Positions 35,636 to 44,773 are shown, numbered from the stretch's first letter. The stretch: 64,000 nt of DNA from an uncultured Spirochaetales bacterium (GCA_949289575.1 CASEOG010000005.1:248001-312000), one strand, 5' to 3'. Notes: generated by a model from the letters alone, not told the origin. Made by a program: numbers and translations.

Positions 35636-36978
35636 ATATTTTCCCAAAGAGCTCTTACAAAAGATGATAAATCGTCCCAGGAATTTTTTAAATCATCTAC
35701 ACTTGGTGTAACTTGTGAATTATGAACAAACTGATGAAATGTTCTTATTGATTTCGATTCAGTAGGTTGAAAAATCATCATTTCAACAGAATGCAAATCA
35801 TTTTTATGCATTATATTATTATTAATAAAATAGTCTTTAACAGCAGAAACTTTATGACTTAATTTTGCATCCTGCTTTACAGAAATACGTTTCTCTTTTA
35901 GATAATTGTCAATACTTAATTCTATAAATACTCTAAAAAGAACTGCAATCGCATTCGGAAATAAACCTAATTCAAGTTCTTTTAATTCTTTGTAGATTTT
36001 TTTTATTCTTGGATTTTGAATAGGAATATTGGTGTTTGATGGAATCAAGCATTTCCTGTTCTGAAAATACCCTTGTCTTCTCTTTGTAAAATTATTATTG
36101 AAATTATCCCCTTCCTTATTTATTTTCTCATAAAAAGACTGTTTTTTATTATTATGTTCGTTGTCTGTATTCTGATAATTGACATAATCTGTATTTTCTA
36201 GGCGCTCTCTTAATTCCCTTATGTACTCTTGCCTATCCCTTTTTTGATAAATCTTACCAACACTCATATCATCGACCAAATCTTGAAGAACAAGTTTTAG
36301 CTGCGGAGTTATAAATTCTTCATCTAATGAATATTTTCCTTCAGAATAACTTATTCCCAAAAACTTTCGCATATCTGGATCTTGAACAATACGATCAAAA
36401 TTGGTTTTTTTTACTTGTGATAGCTTATCTCTTATATCAGAAGGTATATCATCTCGACAAATGAGTTCTTCCAAAAAAAATTGCCTTTTTGTATTTATTA
36501 ACGACTTAAATCGTTCTGTTTGTTGTGCATCCCACTTTACAATACCAGCACCACCATTTTCACCTGTATGCTTTAATGAAACCCACTTATTGTTGTACTG
36601 TGAATCATTACTTAAAACACAAGGAATTTTCTTAAAAATTGAAATATCAACTTTTGAAGAAAGAGCAATAAATTTGTCTCTTATTTTTTTGTCAGCTGTA
36701 ATAAGATTCGGATTATTTAAAAATTTTAAAGCGGCTATACGGCGATTACCTTCTTGAACGACATATTTCCCGTTAATTTCTGACACAAGGATTTTCTCTA
36801 ATGGATTTAATCCGTTTTCTATAATGTGCTCTGCTAAAGAAACTAATTTATCTTTCTGATCTAAAACCATTGCTTCGAAAGCCTCAACCTGATCCTCAAC
36901 AGGATTAAATCTTGGGTTCGAATTATTTATGAAAAGATCTGCGATACTAACCTCTATATTCTGAATACTTCCCTCCAT
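35632..36978 (-). CDS. ParB/Srx-like domain protein coupled to the adenine methylase
   Basis: The N-terminal 120 residues resemble the ParB/sulfiredoxin-like nuclease fold: IADLFINNSNPRFNPVEDQ, then YVVQEGNRRIAALKFL, which matches the GxRRxxA box. The remaining 300 residues are helical, with lysine/asparagine-rich stretches and no motif I recognise. Proteins of this shape are often found next to methylases in phages and defence islands; that is known context, not proof. The promoter is directly upstream and a GGGG ribosome site precedes the ATG. The gene is AT-rich and likely acquired. Confidence 0.68.
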   Translation of the reverse strand: MEGSIQNIEVSIADLFINNSNPRFNPVEDQVEAFEAMVLDQKDKLVSLAEHIIENGLNPLEKILVSEINGKYVVQEGNRRIAALKFLNNPNLITADKKIRDKFIALSSKVDISIFKKIPCVLSNDSQYNNKWVSLKHTGENGGAGIVKWDAQQTERFKSLINTKRQFFLEELICRDDIPSDIRDKLSQVKKTNFDRIVQDPDMRKFLGISYSEGKYSLDEEFITPQLKLVLQDLVDDMSVGKIYQKRDRQEYIRELRERLENTDYVNYQNTDNEHNNKKQSFYEKINKEGDNFNNNFTKRRQGYFQNRKCLIPSNTNIPIQNPRIKKIYKELKELELGLFPNAIAVLFRVFIELSIDNYLKEKRISVKQDAKLSHKVSAVKDYFINNNIMHKNDLHSVEMMIFQPTESKSIRTFHQFVHNSQVTPSVDDLKNSWDDLSSFVRALWENI

Positions 36979-37014
36979 ACTTACCCCTTGTATATTTATT
37001 AATTCTATTTTTTA

Positions 37015-37043
37015 AGTATACGATACAATGATGTGCTTATCAA
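37015..37043 (-). promoter_or_regulatory. sigma70-like promoter of the ParB-like/methylase pair
   Basis: Minus strand: -35 TTGATA (37043-37038), 17-nt spacer, -10 TATACT (37020-37015). The leader is about 30 nt and includes AAGGGG before the ATG at 36978. Confidence 0.6.
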
Positions 37044-37109
37044 CTCTTTTTGAAGATTTATCCTTCAAAGTGTATTTCAGTATATTTAACGGATTAGGCG
37101 GTGAATACA

Positions 37110-39059
37110 TCAAGAACATGAGTCTTCATCATTGAGTTTACTCTTTGAATTCGGAAAATACTTCTTCCAGTCTTTACGAATAACTTGTATAAGAGATAAC
37201 AAAAATCCAACAAAATCAACAACAGATAAAAGAACTGTCGCTGTCGTAAAAAAACCATTAATCGTAGAAATTAAAATGAATATAACTACTGCCACAACAA
37301 TAAGAGCAGCCAATTTCCAAATTATACTCAAAATAAATTTACACAAATTTTTTCGTTTTTCTTTTTTTCTTTTTTTCTCTGATTCTTTTTTCTCATATTC
37401 ATCAAGTCGTCTTTCCAATTCGGCATTCCTGTCATCTTTTTCTTTAATAAGAAGTTCTTTTTCTCTTTGATTTTCTTTGAGGGTCTCAATAACAAGATCC
37501 TTCTCTTCCAATGATCTTTGTGCTGTTTTTACCTGCTCCTCATATCGGCTTAAATATTCCGGAGAAAAATCCATTACCTCATTAATGTCATCCCCTTGTA
37601 AATCTTCCGGAAGGTACGGCTTGTTTCTAAGCATCAGAATTCGAGCTATAAGTTGATCATCTGTTAAATCACCATTCTTGTATTGTTTTGTTATTTCGAA
37701 AAATGCTTTTTCCGCATTATGGGCAATATTTGAAGATAGCACAATTCGAGCTTTTAATATTGCAGCAACATTTGCCGGATATACTTTTTTGCCAAAACCT
37801 TTTCCTAGTTTGCACCATAACAAACTTGTAATTCTATCAAGTGAAACAGCAAAATTACATACATCTTGATTTGATTCTTCCTTAATTTTGTCGGCCTGTT
37901 CTTTTGAAATACGAAGCGTGATTCCTGTATTTGAAACAACAAGATATTCAGAATCAATATCACTGCTATAATGTTTCCCTTTTCTAAGTTTATTAATATG
38001 ACTTATTAATTTTAAAGCTAAATCCTTTTTCTTATCATCATCTTCATTATATCCAGAAGTTTCCAAGTTTGAAGAAAAATAACGCTCATTATAAAAGCTA
38101 ATATCATGTTGATATTCTATAATATGAAAATTATTTTTTAATTTATGGTAAAAATCAGATTTTTTAATCTCAACATCAGCTGAAGTCCTGCAGTTATCTG
38201 TGATTGCCTTCATTGCTGTAGTTGTAATGAAACTTTCTTTTTTCCTCTCAACAATACTACTTGCTACGTTAAAAAAATCATCTATCTCTTTTTTTATTTC
38301 CGAAAAGAAATAAAGTGTAATCTTTTTGCCACCATTGGTATTCGCAGACCGAACCTGCTCATAAAAATCATTTGCCAGCTGTTGATATATACTACCATTA
38401 TACCCTATAAGACTGAATAAAATTTCTGTTCCTAAATAAAGGTTTAAAGGCTTCTTTAAACCACCTGTTTCTCTGATATCATAACTCAAACCCAGATAAA
38501 GAATACTCCCTTCTCTAATTTTGTTTAAGTTATCCTGAATCTCAGTATTCTGCTCATTTATAAGAATAAATTCTCCAATTAAACCAGAATATTTCGATGA
38601 AGCATAAGTTGTATCTTCAATTAAAAAGTTAATCAATTCTTTAGTTAAAATTTCCTCATCAACTGATTCACCAGTTCTAATTGATATATATTGGACAAGT
38701 TTTTGAATAATAACAAAATTACAATCATTGGCTTCTTTTTGTTTAATTTCAAATTCTCTTCCTGTGTCTATTTCATTCATTGAAACATTATATATTCTAT
38801 CACACAAAGAAAGCCCATCAATATTTTTAAGTGAGGTCTTAATAACCGCTTCAGGAATAATAAATCCAAAAAATTCTGTTAAATGACCTTTCATTTCGAT
38901 TGCTGAAAAGCGATACAATGGAACAGTTGTTATGACGTATCGTATAAATTCTCCTAAAATTTGATAAGGACTTTGATATTTCTTTTCATCCGATAAACTT
39001 TTCAGTGTTGCAAAAGCTGCTAAAATAGATGCTGTATTTTCTTCATGTACATTAGTCAT
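37110..39059 (-). CDS. unknown membrane-anchored protein with coiled coil; possible degenerate PIN-like region
   Basis: This 649-aa protein was not recognised. Residues about 1-200 are helical with a possible winged-helix (FGFIIPEAVIKTSLK). Around residue 205, NLYLGTEILFSLIGYNG is patterned like the first strand of PIN domains, but Gly replaces the catalytic Asp. YLVVSNTGITLRI near residue 370 resembles the later PIN strand. Residues about 505-570 form a charged Lys/Glu coiled coil, followed by two TM helices (about 577-630). The layout suggests a membrane-tethered sensor or effector. It is AT-rich and lies between the ParB/methylase pair and hsdS, so a defence role is plausible but unproven. 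Confidence 0.5.
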   Translation of the reverse strand: MTNVHEENTASILAAFATLKSLSDEKKYQSPYQILGEFIRYVITTVPLYRFSAIEMKGHLTEFFGFIIPEAVIKTSLKNIDGLSLCDRIYNVSMNEIDTGREFEIKQKEANDCNFVIIQKLVQYISIRTGESVDEEILTKELINFLIEDTTYASSKYSGLIGEFILINEQNTEIQDNLNKIREGSILYLGLSYDIRETGGLKKPLNLYLGTEILFSLIGYNGSIYQQLANDFYEQVRSANTNGGKKITLYFFSEIKKEIDDFFNVASSIVERKKESFITTTAMKAITDNCRTSADVEIKKSDFYHKLKNNFHIIEYQHDISFYNERYFSSNLETSGYNEDDDKKKDLALKLISHINKLRKGKHYSSDIDSEYLVVSNTGITLRISKEQADKIKEESNQDVCNFAVSLDRITSLLWCKLGKGFGKKVYPANVAAILKARIVLSSNIAHNAEKAFFEITKQYKNGDLTDDQLIARILMLRNKPYLPEDLQGDDINEVMDFSPEYLSRYEEQVKTAQRSLEEKDLVIETLKENQREKELLIKEKDDRNAELERRLDEYEKKESEKKRKKEKRKNLCKFILSIIWKLAALIVVAVVIFILISTINGFFTTATVLLSVVDFVGFLLSLIQVIRKDWKKYFPNSKSKLNDEDSCS

Positions 39060-39090
39060 ATTATATTTCCCCTTAATATATTTTTCTTTC

Positions 39091-39252
39091 CTATTTTACC
39101 CTCTCGCACAAGGACAGTAACTGTTCCAATTTGGCGACAATCCAGCTCTGTTCATAAAGGGGCAAAAAACAAACAAGAAACCCTTGATTTTTCTGTATTG
39201 ATGACTGACTATGCGGCTGATTCTTCGCAAATGGGAGTCCTTTACATCCCAT
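39091..39252 (-). pseudogene. relic of an hsdS 3' end
   Basis: A 53-codon open frame on the minus strand ends CFLPLYEQSWIVAKLEQ then LLSLCERVK and a TAG. This aligns with the true HsdS C-terminus, CLFPLPPLAEQKRIVAKLEE then LLPLGERLK. The nucleotide match around 39101-39165 to 39294-39360 is obvious by eye. A minus-strand TATAAT lies at 39256-39251, overlapping the ATG at 39252. It is interpreted as the remnant of a second specificity gene or of recombination at the hsdS 3' end. Confidence 0.72.
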
Positions 39253-39284
39253 TATACCTTATTTCCCCTTCTTTACCAGCTTTT

Positions 39285-40778
39285 TTACTTCAATCTCTCA
39301 CCCAACGGCAGTAATTCTTCCAGTTTGGCGACGATGCGTTTTTGTTCGGCAAGGGGCGGGAGGGGAAAAAGACAATTTGACAAATAGTCTTTATGTATTC
39401 GTTGCTGTCCGGCTGTTCCCGTAAACGACCTGACTCCGTTATCAATAAAGTATGCGGACTTAAAGAACCATAACAGATATTCTTTTAGCATCAAATTATT
39501 AACGACCCGCACAATAGAAAGTTCTGTTGTTCCCGCTCCGTATCCGTTTTTGAGCTCTGTAAAAATAATTGATTTTTTATTCTGGAAACACGGCGTAATT
39601 TTGGCAATTCCTATATCACCGGTTGCAAAATGAGTAAATCCTTTTTTGATTTCTCCCCATTTTTTTACTTCAAACGTGTGTTCATTTCTATATCCGTCTG
39701 CAACATGAGCCATTGGTATAAAAGAAACTTCCAGTGAATCATCTATGTCATTTTTTGGATTTAATTCCACAATACTGCCAATTCTCACCCACTTCCAGCT
39801 TTCGGGTATCTCAAAGGGTTTTTCCTCTTCGGTGATTTCCGGTAGGGGTTTTTCTTTTTTTATTTTCCCGTCTGCAATCAGTCGTTGTTTTTCCTGCTGT
39901 ATCTGCCGATACAATTCTTCCGCCGTGCCTTCTTCCGGGCGTTGTTCCACCAGCTTGCCCTGTATGGCGTACTGTAAGAGGGATTTTTTCATGTCGCTGG
40001 GGAAACGGCTGTTAAAGGTTTCCAGTTTGCGCCATGATTCTTCGTAGCGATCAATATAAGGTAGTAGTTCTTCGATTTTGGCGACAATCCGTTTTTGTTC
40101 GGCAAAAGGCGGAAGGGGGAAAAGCAACGCTTTCACCGTCCCTGCACTCAATTCAGTTTGATTAGTAGAACCTGAACCCAATTTTTCCAAAATTGGTTGA
40201 TAATATTTCAATGTATAAAATACGAAGCTAATATCAATAGATTTATTTACCCGGATAACAGTTACATGTGAATCAGGTACCAACGGATAATTATTCGGAT
40301 TATCACTATTTCGATATATTCCAACTCTACCTAATGTTCCATTTCCGGTTGAATTAAGAACTATATCGTTGTTAATCATAAATTCTTCTTGAGGATAATT
40401 AGCTAATTTTTTTTCATCCAAGTACTGAGCAAGTGACAAGTCGATATAGCCGGCTTTCGTATTACATTTTTGAGCAAAGACAAGAACATTACTTTTCGCT
40501 ATGTACGTCGGAGATTTTCCACGTTTGATTGTTTTTACAACTATCTCCCCCAACCTTACCCACTTCCAATTTTCGGGTATATCAAAGGGTTTTTCCTCTT
40601 CGGTAATTTCCGGCAGGGGTTTTTCTTTTTTTATTTTGCCTTCTGCAATCAGCCGCTGTTTTTCTTTCTGTATCCGTTCAAACAGTTCTTCTGCCGTGCC
40701 TTCTTCCGGGCGTTGTTCTACCAGCTTTCCCTGTATCGCCTGCTGTAAAATGCTGTTTTTTAGTTCCTGGGGTGTCAT
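39285..40778 (-). CDS. hsdS: type I restriction-modification specificity subunit HsdS
   Basis: HsdS chooses the DNA target for both methylation and cutting. The 497 aa have the classic two-fold layout: conserved region (ILQQAIQGKLVEQRPEEGT, ITEEEKPFDIPENWKWVRLG), TRD1, central conserved region (LPPFAEQKRIVAKIEELL with the same KLVEQRPEEGTAEEL block) and TRD2, ending LPPLAEQKRIVAKLEELL. The N-terminal and central conserved blocks are repeated at DNA level. It overlaps hsdM by 4 nt and is the last gene of the hsdRMS operon. Confidence 0.94.
   Translation of the reverse strand: MTPQELKNSILQQAIQGKLVEQRPEEGTAEELFERIQKEKQRLIAEGKIKKEKPLPEITEEEKPFDIPENWKWVRLGEIVVKTIKRGKSPTYIAKSNVLVFAQKCNTKAGYIDLSLAQYLDEKKLANYPQEEFMINNDIVLNSTGNGTLGRVGIYRNSDNPNNYPLVPDSHVTVIRVNKSIDISFVFYTLKYYQPILEKLGSGSTNQTELSAGTVKALLFPLPPFAEQKRIVAKIEELLPYIDRYEESWRKLETFNSRFPSDMKKSLLQYAIQGKLVEQRPEEGTAEELYRQIQQEKQRLIADGKIKKEKPLPEITEEEKPFEIPESWKWVRIGSIVELNPKNDIDDSLEVSFIPMAHVADGYRNEHTFEVKKWGEIKKGFTHFATGDIGIAKITPCFQNKKSIIFTELKNGYGAGTTELSIVRVVNNLMLKEYLLWFFKSAYFIDNGVRSFTGTAGQQRIHKDYLSNCLFPLPPLAEQKRIVAKLEELLPLGERLK
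39787..39977 (-). repeat. 191-bp direct repeat within hsdS, distal copy
   Basis: This segment encodes the central conserved region (KLVEQRPEEGTAEEL to PESWKWV). It aligns without gaps to 40558-40748, which encodes the N-terminal conserved region, with most positions identical. The two copies flank TRD1, about 580 bp apart, and could serve as recombination sites for exchanging recognition domains. Confidence 0.8.
40558..40748 (-). repeat. 191-bp direct repeat within hsdS, proximal copy
   Basis: The N-terminal partner of the repeat at 39787-39977, same orientation. Both contain the run encoding IKKEKPLPEITEEEKPF with nearly identical bases. Confidence 0.8.
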
Positions 40779-42253
40779 TCGGCTTGTTCTCCCAACAGGG
40801 CACTCATGTCTGCCAGCACTCGGTCAATTTCTGCATTGAGGGAAGAGCGTTCTTCTTCATACCGGCGAATCAAATCAAGGGGAGCAAGGATTTCTTCTTC
40901 CCGATGGGGAAAGCCGCACAGATCGAGATTGTATCCCCGTTCTTCGGTCAGCTCCCGCACCGAAAACTTTTTGGCTTTGTCAAAACCCTCCTGCGTCAGC
41001 TCCTGCCGCTCGTGCCACCAGCGGCGGACCGGGTCGAAATGTTCGCTTTTCATCGGTTTGGTTTTGGAGAAATGTTTGTAGCCCTCCGGCATATCCAGCC
41101 GGTAAAACCACGTCTCTTTCGTGGCGCCGTTGTTGTCGAAAAAGAGAATGTTGGTGGTAATCGATGTATAGGGAGAAAAAACGCTGCCGGGCAGGCGGAT
41201 AACCGTATGCAGGTTAAAGTCGCGCAGCAGTTTCTTTTTGATGTTCACCTTGGCGTTGTCGGTGCCGAACAGAAAGCCGTCGGGCAAAACCACCGCCGCC
41301 CGCCCGTTCTGTTTGAGGCGGTACATAATCACGGCCATAAACAGGTCGGCGGTTTCGCTGCTTGCCAAATCGGAAGGAAAATGGTTTTTCACATCGGCCT
41401 TTTCGTTGCCGCCGTAAGGCGGGTTCATTAAAATGACATCGAACCGATCCTCGTCGGTATAATCGAGCAGATCGTGAAGCAGCGTATTGTCGTGGCGCAC
41501 GTTGGGAATATCCAGTCCGTGCAAAAGCAGGTTGGTAACGCACAGCATATAAGGAAACTGTTTCTTTTCGATTCCGAAAACCGAACGGTTGTAGGCGGCC
41601 TCGTCGTCGGTTGTGGCGACTTTCTGTTTCAGTTCTTTCAGCCAGCTGGTCAGAAAGCCCCCGGTGCCGCAGGCAAAGTCGGCCATTGTCTGCCCGATTT
41701 GCGGGGCAATCGTTTCGGCCATAAAATCGGTCACGGCGCGCGGTGTATAAAACTCGCCGGCCGAACCGGCACTTTGCAGCTCTTTGAGAATTGTTTCGTA
41801 AATTTCACCGAAAGCGTGACTTTCTTCGTAATCGCCGAAATCGAGAGCGTCGATCGTGTTGACCACCTGCCGCAGGAGAACGCCGTCTTTCATGTAGTTG
41901 TTGGCATCGGCAAAAACCGACTGCACCACCGCTTTTTTGACGGGTGTTGCGGCGTGGACGGGTAACTGTTTCAGTGTGGGAAAGAGGGTGTTGTTGACAA
42001 AATCGAGCAGTTTGTCGCCGGTCGGCGCTTTTCCCGTTCGGTCGTCGTGCGCCCAGTTTTGCCAGCGGCAGTTTTCGGGAATCACCGAACGGTAATTTTC
42101 ATCTTCCCACTCCCAGTCGGCCTCTTTGGCATCGTACACTTTCAAAAACAGAAGCCACGCAATCTGTTCGATGCGCTGGGCGTCGCCGTTAATTCCGGCA
42201 TCGTTGCGCATAATGTCGCGCACCCGTTTGACAAATCCGGTTAAGTTGCTCAT
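40775..42253 (-). CDS. hsdM: type I restriction-modification methyltransferase subunit HsdM
   Basis: This 492-aa adenine methyltransferase has an N-terminal helical bundle (HsdM_N, opening MSNLTGFVKRVRDIMRN), the SAM motif ADFACGTGGFLTSW and the catalytic NPPYGGNEKADV. It also has GEFYTPRAVTDFMAE, typical of HsdM. It works with HsdS to methylate host DNA and with HsdR to restrict unmodified DNA. It lies 3 nt after hsdR and overlaps hsdS by 4 nt. Confidence 0.96.
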   Translation of the reverse strand: MSNLTGFVKRVRDIMRNDAGINGDAQRIEQIAWLLFLKVYDAKEADWEWEDENYRSVIPENCRWQNWAHDDRTGKAPTGDKLLDFVNNTLFPTLKQLPVHAATPVKKAVVQSVFADANNYMKDGVLLRQVVNTIDALDFGDYEESHAFGEIYETILKELQSAGSAGEFYTPRAVTDFMAETIAPQIGQTMADFACGTGGFLTSWLKELKQKVATTDDEAAYNRSVFGIEKKQFPYMLCVTNLLLHGLDIPNVRHDNTLLHDLLDYTDEDRFDVILMNPPYGGNEKADVKNHFPSDLASSETADLFMAVIMYRLKQNGRAAVVLPDGFLFGTDNAKVNIKKKLLRDFNLHTVIRLPGSVFSPYTSITTNILFFDNNGATKETWFYRLDMPEGYKHFSKTKPMKSEHFDPVRRWWHERQELTQEGFDKAKKFSVRELTEERGYNLDLCGFPHREEEILAPLDLIRRYEEERSSLNAEIDRVLADMSALLGEQAE

Positions 42254-42256
42254 GAG

Positions 42257-44572
42257 TTACACCGCCTTTTCTTCGTAAATTGCCTGTTCCAGTTCTTTCA
42301 CCGCCTGCAGATAACCGTCCCGGCCGCCGAAATAGGAGGCAATTTTGGCCGGTTTGCCCAGCTTGTAAAACGGGTCGAGCTTCAGCACTTCGCTTTTTTC
42401 GATTTCGTAAATGCCGCTGTCGGCATATTTTTCCAGCAGAGCTTCCAGCACTTCGCGGGCGGCGCCGCTGTATTTGGAAAAGAAGTCCCGTTTTTTAACG
42501 TTTTCGGCACGTTCGCGTCGGGTTAAGGTTTTTTTGCCGTAGGCAACATGACAGATAAAGTCGAAGTCGTCGACACCGCTCATGTTCCGGTCGGCTTTAA
42601 TTGCTTCCAGGTCGATGCCCCGTTCCCGCAGCAGGTTGCGTATTTCTTCTTTTTTCTCCCGGGCTGTCCATTTGCGGATAAAATGATCGAGGGAAGCGTA
42701 TTCGCCGCAAATGTTTTCTTTTGTATAATCGATAATGCTTTCCTGCCGCAGCAGTTTGCCGTCGGTGTCGTAAACCGAGACGGTTTTATGAATAATTTCC
42801 ACGCGGCAGCCGTTTCTGTCGACAATCGGTTTGGTGCGGCCGTAGTTTTCGGTGCGTTCGGCAATCACCGCGTTTGTATTGGCGCCGGCAGCGGCTGTGC
42901 GCGTTTCTTTGCCGGCAGTATACTGTTCGCACATTTCGATGGGGCCGTCCCAGTCTGGGTCGGCAAACAGGCGCGAAACGTTGCGGAAGTCCATAACGGT
43001 AAAGTGGGTTTTGCCCTCTTTTTCCCGCAGCCGGGTGCCGCGTCCGATAATTTGTTTAAACTCCGTCATGGAACCGATCATCTCATCCAAAACAATCAGT
43101 TTCACCATTTTGCAGTCGGCTCCGGTCGAAAGCAGTTTGGAGGTGGTGGCAATTACGGGATAAAGTGAAGCGGTACGGATAAAATAATCGATTTTGCTTT
43201 TGCCGTACTCGTCGCTGCCGGTAATACGAACCACGTAATCGGGATTTTTTTTCATCATATCCGCGTTCAGTTCGGCCAGGGCATCGCGCATCCGCAGGGC
43301 GGCTTCTTCGTTCGCACAGAAAACAATGGTTTTCGACATGCAGTCGGTGCTTTTCAGATAACGGGTGATTTCCTGCGCCACCTGATAAGTGCGGTCCCGA
43401 ATAATAATGTTGTAGTCGTAATCGCTGTTGGTGTATATGCGGTCGGGGATTTCCGTTCCGTTTATATCGCGTTGTCCGCGGCGAGGACGCCACCCTTCGC
43501 CGATATCGGTCATGACATTGATGACCTTAAACGGAGCCAGAAAGCCGTCTTCGATGCCCTCTTTCAGGCTGTATTGGTAAACCGGTTTGCCGAAATAGTC
43601 GATGTTGGAAACGTAGGCGGTTTCTTTCGGTGTGGCGGTCATACCGATTTGCGTGGCGGAAGAAAAATAATCGAGGATTCTCCGCCAGCGGCTTTCTTCT
43701 TTTGCCGAACCGCGATGGCACTCGTCGACAATAATTAAATCGAAAAATTCCGGTTTAAACAGTTCGCGAAAATGTTCTTTATCGTCATCCCCCACCAGCT
43801 GCTGGTAGAGCGAAAAATAGACTTCGTACGAAGTAATGGTCTTTTTGTCATCTTTGGCGATGTTGATTTTTTTGATCACTTTTGACAAAGGCGCAAAGTC
43901 CTGTTGAATGGACTGATCCACCAGAATGTTGCGGTCGGCCAGGTAGAGGATTTTGCGTTTCAGGCCGCTTTTTAAAAGGCGGTAGACAATCTGAAACGCG
44001 GTAAAGGTTTTGCCGGTTCCGGTTGCCATGACCAGCAGGATGCGGTTTTGTCCGCGAGCGATGGCATCCAGTGTGCGGTTCACGGCAATCCGCTGGTAAT
44101 AACGCGGCGGATACATGTTTTGACCGCTGTAGTACGGTTGCCCGATAACCGTTTTCTGCCGTTCCGTCATTCCCGATTCGGTTTGCCAACGTTCCCGCAG
44201 CTGCTCTTCCGTCGGGAATTCATCCAACGAAAACTGCCGCTCTTCTCCGGTCAGAAAATCGTGTTCGGCAAATCCGTCGCCGTTGGAACTGTAGGCAAAG
44301 GGAACGTCCAGCATCCGCGCATAGTTCATCGCCTGCTGCAAGCCGTGGGAAACGCTGTGACTGTTGTCTTTGGCCTCGACCACCGCAATCGGATAATGGG
44401 GCTCCGAATAAAGGACGTAATCGGCCCGTTTCGGTTTTTCCCGAAACACCAGATTGCCTTTCAGGTTGACTTTTCCGTCGGTAATCCGGGTTTCCATTTT
44501 GATTTTGCCGCTGTCCCACTTTGCCGTAATCGCCGGTGTAATGTAAAGCCGCTTGATATCTTCTTCACTCAT
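42257..44572 (-). CDS. hsdR: type I restriction endonuclease subunit HsdR
   Basis: This ATP-dependent translocase/nuclease is 771 aa from the ATG at 44572 (MSEEDIKRLYITPAI). The N-terminal PD-(D/E)XK-type nuclease region includes RADYVLYSEPHYPIAVVEAKD (ExK). The SF2 motor follows, with MATGTGKTFTAFQ, DECHRGSAKEES, GMTATPKE and QIIGRGTRLREKEGK. The C-terminal helical domain binds HsdM. An upstream in-frame start at 44680 would overlap the promoter segment and is unlikely. It is the first gene of the operon. Confidence 0.95.
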   Translation of the reverse strand: MSEEDIKRLYITPAITAKWDSGKIKMETRITDGKVNLKGNLVFREKPKRADYVLYSEPHYPIAVVEAKDNSHSVSHGLQQAMNYARMLDVPFAYSSNGDGFAEHDFLTGEERQFSLDEFPTEEQLRERWQTESGMTERQKTVIGQPYYSGQNMYPPRYYQRIAVNRTLDAIARGQNRILLVMATGTGKTFTAFQIVYRLLKSGLKRKILYLADRNILVDQSIQQDFAPLSKVIKKINIAKDDKKTITSYEVYFSLYQQLVGDDDKEHFRELFKPEFFDLIIVDECHRGSAKEESRWRRILDYFSSATQIGMTATPKETAYVSNIDYFGKPVYQYSLKEGIEDGFLAPFKVINVMTDIGEGWRPRRGQRDINGTEIPDRIYTNSDYDYNIIIRDRTYQVAQEITRYLKSTDCMSKTIVFCANEEAALRMRDALAELNADMMKKNPDYVVRITGSDEYGKSKIDYFIRTASLYPVIATTSKLLSTGADCKMVKLIVLDEMIGSMTEFKQIIGRGTRLREKEGKTHFTVMDFRNVSRLFADPDWDGPIEMCEQYTAGKETRTAAAGANTNAVIAERTENYGRTKPIVDRNGCRVEIIHKTVSVYDTDGKLLRQESIIDYTKENICGEYASLDHFIRKWTAREKKEEIRNLLRERGIDLEAIKADRNMSGVDDFDFICHVAYGKKTLTRRERAENVKKRDFFSKYSGAAREVLEALLEKYADSGIYEIEKSEVLKLDPFYKLGKPAKIASYFGGRDGYLQAVKELEQAIYEEKAV

Positions 44573-44611
44573 CTGACTTTTTGCAAACAAATTTCTTCCG
44601 TCCTTTTCCCG

Positions 44612-44669
44612 ATTATACCACAAAACTGCCGGCGGCAAAAGCACAAATCGGCTAACGGGGGATTTTTCG
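44612..44669 (-). promoter_or_regulatory. hsdR promoter segment R1, copy A
   Basis: Contains minus-strand -10 TATAAT (44617-44612) and a TTTTGC -35 at 17 nt. The 58-bp segment differs from 46098-46155 at only three positions and has the same orientation, so hsdR and fic use near-identical promoters. Confidence 0.65.
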
Positions 44670-44688
44670 AGGAAAGGCAATCACCTCC

Positions 44689-44773
44689 CGATTCCGGTTC
44701 ATGTATAAAAATTCGGGATTTCTTTACATGTGTTATTTCTTATGTATAAAAAAGCCGGTTTTTGATATATAAG
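44689..44773. repeat. 85-bp repeat R2, copy A (operator-like)
   Basis: Direct repeat of 46011-46095 at about 85-90% by eye. It contains CATGTA...TACATG and a degenerate form of the long palindrome in copy B. Here it lies between the fic 3' end and the R1 promoter of hsdR. The remaining sequence to 44820 holds a near-palindrome (GATTTCC...GGAAATC, 44773-44793) past the fic stop. Confidence 0.65.
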
